Position numbers and translations under genes: made by a program. A model generated the notes under the pieces. That model ran no database searches. It saw nothing but the letters and a program-made list of their open reading frames with translations, and had not been told where the DNA came from. DNA of 35,253 nt from Acidimicrobium ferrooxidans DSM 10331 (GTDB taxonomy: Bacteria; Actinomycetota; Acidimicrobiia; Acidimicrobiales; Ilumatobacteraceae), in contig CAMBDT010000004.1 of assembly GCA_945865395.1 (NCBI GenBank), positions 1 through 35,253 on the forward strand, in the 5' to 3' direction. Below, one piece after another: positions 9,301 through 17,493 of this stretch (positions within the stretch are counted from its first letter, which is position 1; every line of letters begins with the position of its first letter).

Positions 9301-9922
9301 CTACGAGAAATCTGAGCAGCTCAAGATCGAGCGCGAGATGCTCGGTCTATATGTGTCTGATCATCCGTTGCGTGGTGTCGAAGGTCAGTTGCGCCGTAAA
9401 GTTGAGTGTTCGTTAGCCGACCTCGAAGAGAAAAATGACGGTTCCTATTTGACTCTTGGTGGAGTAATCACTGTTGTCAATCGAAAGTTCACTCGCAAAG
9501 GCGACCAAATGGCCGTTCTGACTATTGAAGACTTGCAGGGCACGGTCGAAGTCAACATCTTTCCAAAGACATTTGCAAGCTTTGGTCACCTTATTGAAGA
9601 AGACACGATCATTACTGTTCGCGGTCGACTCGACAGGCGAGATGACTCACGCATTTCATTTAACGCACAAGAAATCAAGATTGTCGAGCCGATGCGAGCA
9701 ACAGATATGAGTCTGCACATCGAACTAGCGGGTCGCTCGTTGTCACAAGACGACATTATTAATTTGCAAGAATTATTGAAAGATCATGGCGGGCAAACGC
9801 CAGTGCAACTGCATATGCCAGGTGGCAAGAGTCTGCGGTTGGCGCCTGAGTTCAATGTTGATATTGACCGCGCAATTGGTGCTCTGCGCGCTTCGTATGG
9901 CAATAGCGTCTACATCGGTTAA
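6395..9922 (+). CDS. dnaE: DNA polymerase III alpha subunit
   Basis: 1175 aa; PHP domain ([18 protein letters not shown]), [72 protein letters not shown], C-terminal OB fold; start overlaps upstream stop by 1 bp. Confidence 0.98.
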   Translation: [1175 protein letters not shown]

Positions 9923-10025
9923 GACGAGCGATGCTTCGATAATTAGTCGGCTAAATAGCGTGTGGGCGAAAGTTATTCACCGCCCCATCGGAAATTGAGA
10001 ATTTTGGTGGCAGAATAGAGGTGCC

Positions 10026-10682
10026 ATGCCGCTTGTTGTTAAGACTATTGATGCCTCCGCTTTAGTTGACTCAGACCTCGACGACCTTGCTGCAATGGGT
10101 GGGGCATTCGGTATCGGCGCAATTTCAAAAGCCAAAGAAGATTGGGTTCTATTCGCCAGCGCAAAACTTGATGGCAAATTGCATGGTTTTATGTTTTCAA
10201 CGCTCGAGCGCATCGGCGGCACGCCATGCGTTTTGTTGGGCATGCTTAGCGTTAAGCGAACTTCAAAGCGAGACCAAATTCTCAAAGGCTTGATGAGCGA
10301 GGCATATCATCGCGCACTAATGGCGTTTCCCGATGAAGATGTGGTTGTCGGTTCGCGGTTCATTTCTGTTGATGCCCTCGAGGCTTTTAAATCACTCACC
10401 GAATTGATTCCACGACCTGATCATCGGGCGGTTGGCGAAGAACGTGCATGGGGCCGACGATTGGCAAGGCGCTTTGGTTGCGAGGCAGCGTACGACGAAC
10501 AGTCATTTACGATCAAGAGCAACGGGCAAAGCGGCTTCATGGACTTTGAGTCGTTGAAGCCAGGCAAGGCCCCTGCTGATGTTGCGGCATTATTTAAAGG
10601 CGTCTCGACCAAAAAGTCGGGCGCGCTCGTCGTGCATGGTTGGACGATGACCGAAAACTTGCTGAAGCTCGGCAAGCACTAA
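10026..10682 (+). CDS. Uncharacterised protein, 218 aa
   Basis: Complete ORF in the gene-tiling register, ATG after AGAGGTGCC; no family recognised by eye. Confidence 0.75.
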   Translation: MPLVVKTIDASALVDSDLDDLAAMGGAFGIGAISKAKEDWVLFASAKLDGKLHGFMFSTLERIGGTPCVLLGMLSVKRTSKRDQILKGLMSEAYHRALMAFPDEDVVVGSRFISVDALEAFKSLTELIPRPDHRAVGEERAWGRRLARRFGCEAAYDEQSFTIKSNGQSGFMDFESLKPGKAPADVAALFKGVSTKKSGALVVHGWTMTENLLKLGKH

Positions 10683-10691
10683 ATAATTGTC

Positions 10692-11300
10692 ATGCAGTTC
10701 GCGGACTGCGTTCGCTCACGCAAAATGGTGCGGGCATTTCGCAAGGCATCAGTAGATGCAAAACTTTTAGATCGCATCGTCGATCTTGCGTCACGAGCAC
10801 CGTCCGCCGGCAAAACCCAAGGCTGGCATCTTTTGGTTTTGCGCGATGAGCAAACGGCAAAATTTTGGGATATCAGCTTGCCTAAAGAAAAGCGCACTAG
10901 TTTTCGCTGGCGTCACTTGCTTGATGCGCCGATTATCGGTTTGGTATTCGCCGACCCAAACGCATATCTAGAGCGCTACAGCGAGTCAGACAAAGCAAAA
11001 ACAAAACTAGGTGAGAATCTCTCATCTTGGCCGACACCATTTTGGACGGTCGATGCATCATTCGCGACGATGCAACTTTTGCTGGCCGCTCACGATGTGG
11101 GTCTTGGCGCTCTGTTCTTCGGTGTGTTTAATGGTGAGCAACAGTTGCGCGTTGAATTCAAAGTGCCCGAGCAGATGCAGCTGATTGGTGCAGTGGCGAT
11201 TGGATGGCCACTTTCAGAACAAGCCACCGATCGAGGTGCGAGTGCCAAGCGTGCTCGGCGCAAGCCAAACGAGATTATTCACGAACAGAGTTTTAGCTGA
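10692..11300 (+). CDS. Nitroreductase family protein
   Basis: CVRSRKMVRAFRKASVD...VDLASRAPSAGKTQGWHLLVLRD and C-terminal LIGAVAIGWPLSE are typical nitroreductase motifs. Confidence 0.88.
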   Translation: MQFADCVRSRKMVRAFRKASVDAKLLDRIVDLASRAPSAGKTQGWHLLVLRDEQTAKFWDISLPKEKRTSFRWRHLLDAPIIGLVFADPNAYLERYSESDKAKTKLGENLSSWPTPFWTVDASFATMQLLLAAHDVGLGALFFGVFNGEQQLRVEFKVPEQMQLIGAVAIGWPLSEQATDRGASAKRARRKPNEIIHEQSFS

Positions 11301-13299
11301 TTAGTTCGAGGGCGCTTTGCAGTTGCTCGACCGTTGAGGCTGGGGCGCTGCAGACATAGTTTTGACACACATATGCAAAATCTGGTCGCCGATCGTGCCA
11401 AAGTGGTGAGTCGAACGGTTCTCCGAAAGTAACGACTGCAGTGGGCATCCAACGATTGGTGAGTGACTCGACCAAGTCTGGGCGGTTTCCAGTTATTGCG
11501 ATTTCTGTGATGCCTCTATTTTGCAAATAAACAGCGTGCAACAAATTGCCGAACGCACTCGGCGCCGCCGCGGCGATTCTGGTGAACAGCCGCAAAATTT
11601 GCAGCGCGCTTTGAGTCAGTCTTTCATTGCCAGTTAACGCCCCGAGTCTCAGCAGAGCATTGGCGCAAGTTGAGTTAGCCGACGGTGTTGCGTTATCGAG
11701 CAGATCTTTTTGGCGCACGATCAGTTGTTCGGCGTCAGCCGCAACGGTGAACAAGCCGCCGTTGATTTGATCCCAGTAGTTTGCAATTATCTCGTCAGCA
11801 ACCTCGATGCTGCGTGAAATCCAAATTGCCTTGCCTGTCGCTTCGCCCAACCGAGTAAATGCATCGACTAAGTGTGCGAGATCTGCAGCCAGCGCACGAT
11901 GGCGGGCCATCGGCTCACCACTTCGTTGCCAACTGCGCCTCCAGCGAAACAAACCCGATAAATCATCTTTGACTCGAAGTTCGCGATATAAAAATTCGCA
12001 ATTTTGTTCGGCAATTGCGAGCCACTTTGGTCGATTCAACAAACTAGATGCCTCAATCAGAGAGACTGTCATCATCGCGTTCCATTCGGTGAGAATCTTG
12101 TCGTCAAGCAGCGGGCGTCGTCGTTTGTTTCGAGCCTCAAAAATAAGTCTTCTGATCTCTTCGACATCAGCCGATCGCTTGAAGTCACCACGGTGGTTTA
12201 GTCGCGTCGGAATATTTCTTCCTTCGAAGTTTCCGACTTCGGAGATCTCGTAATGTTCAAAGGCAGTCGCGACAAGTTTTGCCGGCAAAATTTCGCGTAG
12301 TTCGTTCGGTGTAAACACATAGAAGTGGCCTTCATGTGAGTGTCCGTGTTCATCTAGCGAGTCGGCATCTTCGGCGCTGAAAAAGCCACCATCTTGGTCG
12401 CGCAAATCGCGCAACACATATTCAACAATTTCTTCACAAACCTGGCGATAACTGTCTGAGCCAAAAACGACTGCGGCGTGCGTATAAACCCGAAGCAGCA
12501 GTGCCTGGTCGTAAAGCATTTTTTCAAAGTGAGGCACCAGCCATTTTTCATCCACGCTGTAGCGAGAGAATCCACCACCGATGTGGTCGTACATGCCACC
12601 CGAAGCCATTGCGTCGAGGGTGGTCGTGATTATTGTCTTCGCTTTTTCGCTCGGGTAGTCAAGGTAGTTGCGTAAAAGCAAGTCGAGATTCATGGTGCTC
12701 GGAAACTTCGGCGCGCCGCCAAAGCCACCCCATTGAGAGTCAAAAGAGTTTTCTAACTGTTCGCAGGCTTGGGCGATCAAATCGATGCTTGGCAGCGAAT
12801 GATCAGGGGTCACGGCTGCAGTACGAGAAAGCGATTCTCCGAGGGCAGAAATATTGTTTTCGATGTCGGCGCGACGGTTCTGCCATGCATCGTGCACAGC
12901 GCTCATAAGTTTCATGAATGACGGCTTCGGAAAGTATGTGCCGCCGTAAAAGGGTTGACCGTCGGGGCTCATGAATACTGTCATCGGCCAGCCGCCACGA
13001 CCAGACATTGCTTGAACGGCGTCCATATACAGGGCGTCGATGTCTGGTCTCTCTTCGCGATCGACTTTGATGTTCACAAATAGTTTGTTCATCATTTGTG
13101 CGGTCTCGACATCTTCGAAACATTCGTGAGCCATAACATGACACCAGTGGCAAGCCGAGTAACCGACTGATAACAAGATCGGTACGCTGCGCAGTTTGGC
13201 TTCGGCGAAGGCCTCAGGCGACCAACTGAACCAGTCGACAGGATTGTCTTGGTGCTGTCGAAGATACGGACTTGTTTCTTGCGCCAAACGATTTGTCAT
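11293..13299 (-). CDS. Thioredoxin-domain protein of the DUF255/YyaL (SPATA20-like) family
   Basis: NRLAQETSPYLRQHQDNPVDWFSW, GYSACHWCHVMAHECFED, GRGGWPMTVFMSPDGQPFYGGTYFP, GGGFSRYSVDEKWLVPHFEKMLYDQALL. Confidence 0.95.
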   Translation of the reverse strand: MTNRLAQETSPYLRQHQDNPVDWFSWSPEAFAEAKLRSVPILLSVGYSACHWCHVMAHECFEDVETAQMMNKLFVNIKVDREERPDIDALYMDAVQAMSGRGGWPMTVFMSPDGQPFYGGTYFPKPSFMKLMSAVHDAWQNRRADIENNISALGESLSRTAAVTPDHSLPSIDLIAQACEQLENSFDSQWGGFGGAPKFPSTMNLDLLLRNYLDYPSEKAKTIITTTLDAMASGGMYDHIGGGFSRYSVDEKWLVPHFEKMLYDQALLLRVYTHAAVVFGSDSYRQVCEEIVEYVLRDLRDQDGGFFSAEDADSLDEHGHSHEGHFYVFTPNELREILPAKLVATAFEHYEISEVGNFEGRNIPTRLNHRGDFKRSADVEEIRRLIFEARNKRRRPLLDDKILTEWNAMMTVSLIEASSLLNRPKWLAIAEQNCEFLYRELRVKDDLSGLFRWRRSWQRSGEPMARHRALAADLAHLVDAFTRLGEATGKAIWISRSIEVADEIIANYWDQINGGLFTVAADAEQLIVRQKDLLDNATPSANSTCANALLRLGALTGNERLTQSALQILRLFTRIAAAAPSAFGNLLHAVYLQNRGITEIAITGNRPDLVESLTNRWMPTAVVTFGEPFDSPLWHDRRPDFAYVCQNYVCSAPASTVEQLQSALELIS

Positions 13300-14853
13300 T
13301 TAGCTGGTGACCTCAGATTTAGCAACGATCTCGATCACGACGGTCCGAGCCAATCTTGGATATGGTGCTTTCGCTTCGGCGATAATTCGCATCTTGCATG
13401 TGCCGCTGTCACTTGCAATCAAAATATTTCTCACGATTTTGCAGGGCCCAGAAAGGATGCGGGCACTTGTTTTGCCAGTCGATGCAGTATCCAAGAGTTT
13501 GCTGATTGGTATTTTTGTTTCAACTTCGAGTGTTGAAATCGTGGTCCATATCGCCGTAACTTTAGGTGTTGTCGCGGAGAATCGCATTTGCGGCGTGCCA
13601 CCAACAGTGATCAGCGTGCCGAATCGTAAGAACGAACCGACGTCTTTGCGCGTGGGGATGAACACACTTCTCTGTGCTCGTGAAATTGCCACGCAGTCCA
13701 TCGGTATTGCGAGCGTTGCTTCGCCAGGTGAAAGGCAGCGATACCACTGCAGTCTTTCGCTTTCAGGAATTTGCACCGTTCCGCCGACAGACTCTTGGCC
13801 GACCTGGCCGAGAGACGAAACCGTCGGAAATACGATCTTGTCAGGAAAGTACCCGAGTGCTTTGAAAATTGCGTAAGCATCGATTAAACCGACGCCAAAA
13901 ATTTCGTCGCGCCCGGCAATGCCGATGTCTTTGGCTGTAGCGATTATTACTTCTCGAACCTGTAGCGCGCTGAAATTTGGTCGAGCAGCATAGATCAGTG
14001 CGGCGACCCCGCTGACATGTGCGGTGGCCATTGATGTTCCGCTCATCGTCACAAATGGTTCATCTGCGCCTGCACACCTGCGAGAAATGTCAACAACCGC
14101 ATCAACGCGAACCGTTGAACAGATGTTGATGCCTGGTGCCGAAATGTCAATGTAACTTCCGCTTTGATTAAACGAAGGTGCATTCATTGTTTGATCTACC
14201 GCCGTTACCGCGAGGGTTAGATCGTTGCCGGCAGGGTAGGTGGTGCCAGCTTTTTGGCCACCATTGCCTGCGGCGGCGACGACCAGCACTTCATTTTCTG
14301 CGGCATATTCAAGCGCAAGTTGTAAACCACCTGTTTGCGTTGCGCCTCCTAAAGACAGATTGATGACTTGCACACCTTGGTCAACGGCGTAGCGAATCGC
14401 CTGGGCTAAATCACTTTCTGATCCGTCACCGCGAGAGTCGAGAATGCGAATTGGCAAAATCTTCGAGTTTGGTGCGATTCCACTAATGCCGATTGTGTTG
14501 CTATTTTGCGCAGCGATTATGCCGGCGACATGTGTGCCGTGGCCAACTGTGTCAACATCTGTGGAAGAGTCTCCGAGTCGACCACGGATGAGCGAGCGGC
14601 CAGCGTTTAAATTTTGCGTTAAGTCAGGATTCGGGCCAGAACCAGAGTCGATTACAGCAACCGTGACACCAACGCCGGTAGATATCGCCCAGACTTCAGT
14701 GACATTAATGACCTGCAAGTTCCATTGAGCATCAAAACCAATATCGTTCGTCGCAAGTGCGGTCGAAGCGTTGAGAAATAAACCGCCGAAAAGCCAGACC
14801 GCAGTCGCCGCACAACCAGCAACGATCTTTTTGACTGAAATCGAGTTTCGCAA
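13300..14853 (-). CDS. Secreted subtilisin-like (S8 family) serine protease
   Basis: Signal peptide (KKIVAGCAATAVWLFGGLFLNASTALA); triad motifs VAVIDSGSGPNPDL, GHGTHVAGIIAA, GTSMATAHVSGVAAL; TTG start at 14853 abutting fabI stop. Confidence 0.93.
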   Translation of the reverse strand: MRNSISVKKIVAGCAATAVWLFGGLFLNASTALATNDIGFDAQWNLQVINVTEVWAISTGVGVTVAVIDSGSGPNPDLTQNLNAGRSLIRGRLGDSSTDVDTVGHGTHVAGIIAAQNSNTIGISGIAPNSKILPIRILDSRGDGSESDLAQAIRYAVDQGVQVINLSLGGATQTGGLQLALEYAAENEVLVVAAAGNGGQKAGTTYPAGNDLTLAVTAVDQTMNAPSFNQSGSYIDISAPGINICSTVRVDAVVDISRRCAGADEPFVTMSGTSMATAHVSGVAALIYAARPNFSALQVREVIIATAKDIGIAGRDEIFGVGLIDAYAIFKALGYFPDKIVFPTVSSLGQVGQESVGGTVQIPESERLQWYRCLSPGEATLAIPMDCVAISRAQRSVFIPTRKDVGSFLRFGTLITVGGTPQMRFSATTPKVTAIWTTISTLEVETKIPISKLLDTASTGKTSARILSGPCKIVRNILIASDSGTCKMRIIAEAKAPYPRLARTVVIEIVAKSEVTS

Positions 14854-15621
14854 TTATGCACCTGTTGAGTGAAAACCACCGTCAACATGAATAATTTCGC
14901 CAGTGGTTGACGGAAACCAATCACCCAGAAGCGCGACCGCACTGCGGGCGACGGGTGCCGAATTGTTTACATCCCAGCCGAGCGGCGCACGATCACTCCA
15001 GATGTCTTCGAACGCACCGAACGACGGAATTGATTTCGCCGCCATCGTGCGAATCGGTCCGGCTGCGATCAAGTTGCAGCGGATGTTTTTTGGTCCGAGT
15101 GCTTTGGCTAAGTATCGGTTTGTGCTCTCGAGGGCAGATTTTGCTACGCCCATCCAGTTGTACGCGGGCCACGCAACTGTGTTGTCAAAGTCAAGACCGA
15201 CAATTGTGCCTCCTGCTGACATAAGCGGCACAAACGCATCGGCCAAAGTTTTCAGAGAATATGCCGAGATCTGCATTGCAGTTGAGACATCTTGCCAAGT
15301 TGCAGCCATGAAGTCATGGCCAAGACAAGCCGCAGGGGCAAAACCAATTGAATGCAGAACACCGTCAACGCGTCCAAGTATTTTTTGCACTTCGTTTCGA
15401 GCGCTAATCGTGTGTTCGTCGACCGTGACATCAAATTCGACTACTTCAACTGGCGACGAGAGTTTCTTGGCCGTACGTTGCGTGATTGACAGCCCGCGAC
15501 CAGCGCCAGTGAGCACAATTTTCGCACCTTCTTGCTGTGCGAGTTGAGCGATTCCAAAAGCCAAAGAAGCTTCGGTTAACACGCCAGTTATCACGATATT
15601 TTTGCCATTTAAGATTGCCAC
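14854..15621 (-). CDS. fabI: Enoyl-[acyl-carrier-protein] reductase (NADH), FabI/InhA type
   Basis: LNGKNIVITGVLTEASLAFGIAQLAQQEGAKIVLTG, VDGVLHSIGFAP, YNWMGVAKSALESTNRYLAKALGPKNIRCNLIAAGPIRTMAAKSI, GEIIHVDGGFHS. Confidence 0.95.
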   Translation of the reverse strand: MAILNGKNIVITGVLTEASLAFGIAQLAQQEGAKIVLTGAGRGLSITQRTAKKLSSPVEVVEFDVTVDEHTISARNEVQKILGRVDGVLHSIGFAPAACLGHDFMAATWQDVSTAMQISAYSLKTLADAFVPLMSAGGTIVGLDFDNTVAWPAYNWMGVAKSALESTNRYLAKALGPKNIRCNLIAAGPIRTMAAKSIPSFGAFEDIWSDRAPLGWDVNNSAPVARSAVALLGDWFPSTTGEIIHVDGGFHSTGA

Positions 15622-15628
15622 GGGTTCA

Positions 15629-15634
15629 ACGGTA
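15629..15634 (-). promoter_or_regulatory. Putative -10 box (TACCGT) 7 nt upstream of the fabI GTG start; possible leaderless promoter
   Basis: Reverse strand reads TACCGT-TGAACCC-GTG. Confidence 0.35.
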
Positions 15635-15680
15635 GTTGGTCTTGCGTCGGTTTAACTCGTTTTCTAGACGTGATGATAGG

Positions 15681-15686
15681 TAGCGT
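15681..15686 (+). promoter_or_regulatory. Putative -10 box (TAGCGT) 8 nt upstream of the npdG-like ATG
   Basis: TAGCGT-TGCGAGGT-ATG. The AGGT could instead serve as a weak RBS. Confidence 0.25.
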
Positions 15687-15694
15687 TGCGAGGT

Positions 15695-16366
15695 ATGCGC
15701 ATTGGCTTGCTCGGCGGCACGGGACCAGCGGGCAGTGCGTTGGGTCTGCGATTGGCATCGATTGGTTATGAGGTCGTGCTGGGGTCTCGAGATGCGAGCA
15801 AGGCCAAAGTTCTTTGCGACGAACTAATCAAAAAGTGGCCCGAATATAAATTGAATATTTCTGGCGGCGACAATGACAAAGCAGCAAGTTGCGAACTTGT
15901 CATCATCGCAACACCTTGGGATTCGGCGGCGACCGTCGTTAATGAACATACACAAGACCTCGCCGGCAAAATTGTCGTGACGATGGCTAATGCGCTGGTA
16001 AGAGTAGGTAAAGAGTTTCAGCCACTTGTGCCACCACGTGGAAGCATCGCGGCACATGTGCAAGCCGAGATTCCGTTGTCACGAGTGGTCGCTGCGTTTC
16101 AGCACCTACCGGCGACAGAACTCGGTCGCCTCGGACATGAAGTTGACAGTGATGTTTTGATTTGTTCTGATGATCCGGTTGCGACGGCAACAATTAGCGA
16201 GATTGTCTCGAAAATTCCGGGATGTCGGCCCCTGAATGCCGGAACTTTGTCGAACGCCTTGGCAATCGAAGCGTTCACCGCCGTGCTGCTGCAACTGAAC
16301 GTTCGTTATAAGACCAGAGTGGCGCCGCGATTGACCGGCATACCTGATCGCGGTGGCGCAGTTTGA
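15695..16366 (+). CDS. npdG: NADPH-dependent F420 reductase (F420:NADP oxidoreductase-like)
   Basis: MRIGLLGGTGPAGSALGLRLASIGYEVVLGSRD, VIIATPWDSAATVV, VVAAFQHLPATEL, LICSDDPVA, GCRPLNAGTLSNALAIEAFTAVLLQLN. Confidence 0.87.
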   Translation: MRIGLLGGTGPAGSALGLRLASIGYEVVLGSRDASKAKVLCDELIKKWPEYKLNISGGDNDKAASCELVIIATPWDSAATVVNEHTQDLAGKIVVTMANALVRVGKEFQPLVPPRGSIAAHVQAEIPLSRVVAAFQHLPATELGRLGHEVDSDVLICSDDPVATATISEIVSKIPGCRPLNAGTLSNALAIEAFTAVLLQLNVRYKTRVAPRLTGIPDRGGAV

Positions 16367-17493
16367 CATTGAAACTTTATGACACGGCAAAAAAGCGTGT
16401 CGTAGATTTTGTCGCTGATCAGCAAGTCTTGATGTATACATGCGGCATCACGCCGTATGACGCCACACACATTGGTCACGCTTTCACATTTGTAACTTAC
16501 GACGTTCTGCAGCGTCGATTGATCGATCTCGGACACACGGTGAAGTGTGTTCGCAATGTCACCGATGTCGATGACCCGTTGTTTGCCAAAGCGCGCGAAC
16601 TCGGGGTTCACTATCTTGACCTTGCCGCAGGCGAAGAGGCGAGGTTCAATGCCGACATGACTGCACTAAATGTTCTAGATGTTTACAGCACGCCACGAGC
16701 GTCGTCGGCAATCGCCGATATTCGTGGGTTCATCGGCATGGTCATAGAAAAAGGTTTCGCCTATCAGGCCGGCCAAAGCGTCTATTTCGACGTGACTAAG
16801 TTCGGGTCTTTTGGCAGTGTTTCTAATTATGACAATGCAACAATGATGAGACTCGCAGCCGAACGTGGTGGCCAAATAGACGACCCGCACAAGCGTCACA
16901 AGCTTGACTTTGTGTTGTGGCAACCTTCGGCTGCCGACGAGCCAAGTTGGGACACGATTTGGGGTCCTGGCCGTCCGGGTTGGCACATCGAATGCTCGGC
17001 ACTTGCGTTGCGCGAACTCGGCTCGACAATTGATCTGCATGGCGGTGGCAGCGATTTGATTTTTCCGCATCACGAATGCGAGCGTGCTCAGTCTGAAGCC
17101 GCAACTGGTGAATTGTTCGTTAAACATTGGATGCACGTCGCGATGGTTTTTATGAATGGCAGCAAAATGTCGAAGAGTCTCGGCAATCTCGAGTTTGTTG
17201 ATCGCTTGCGCAAGCAACACGACCCGCGCGCAATTCGTTTGGCCTTGATTGCGAATCACTATCGCTATGAGTGGGAGTGGACACCATCGGCGATGCCCAA
17301 AGCACACGAGCGCTTGCAGGCATGGTCGCAAGCAAAATCTGGGGATGGGAGCGCAGCACTTGAAGAAGTTCGCAATGCACTCGACGACGACTTAAATGTT
17401 CCTCAGGCGATTGCAACGCTTGATGACGCCGCGAAGTCGGGTCACAATGTTTCTATGGCTGCGGCATTGTTGGGTGTCAAAATCTCAGCATGA
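16363..17493 (+). CDS. mshC: L-cysteine:1D-myo-inositol 2-amino-2-deoxy-alpha-D-glucopyranoside ligase (mycothiol biosynthesis), CysRS paralogue
   Basis: MYTCGITPYDATHIGHAFTFVTYDVLQRR and RNVTDVDDPLFAKARELG match MshC more than CysRS (MYVCGPTVYDYxHIGHAR, NITDVDDKI); GWHIECSALAL; KMSKSLGN; TTG start overlapping upstream stop. Confidence 0.87.
   Translation: MTLKLYDTAKKRVVDFVADQQVLMYTCGITPYDATHIGHAFTFVTYDVLQRRLIDLGHTVKCVRNVTDVDDPLFAKARELGVHYLDLAAGEEARFNADMTALNVLDVYSTPRASSAIADIRGFIGMVIEKGFAYQAGQSVYFDVTKFGSFGSVSNYDNATMMRLAAERGGQIDDPHKRHKLDFVLWQPSAADEPSWDTIWGPGRPGWHIECSALALRELGSTIDLHGGGSDLIFPHHECERAQSEAATGELFVKHWMHVAMVFMNGSKMSKSLGNLEFVDRLRKQHDPRAIRLALIANHYRYEWEWTPSAMPKAHERLQAWSQAKSGDGSAALEEVRNALDDDLNVPQAIATLDDAAKSGHNVSMAAALLGVKISA

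Noticed and set aside
14903-15547. 214-aa plus-strand ORF opposite fabI
   Set aside because: Antisense to a clear FabI; low-complexity composition and no family resemblance.
16675-17331. 218-aa reverse ORF opposite mshC
   Set aside because: Antisense shadow of a well-supported gene.
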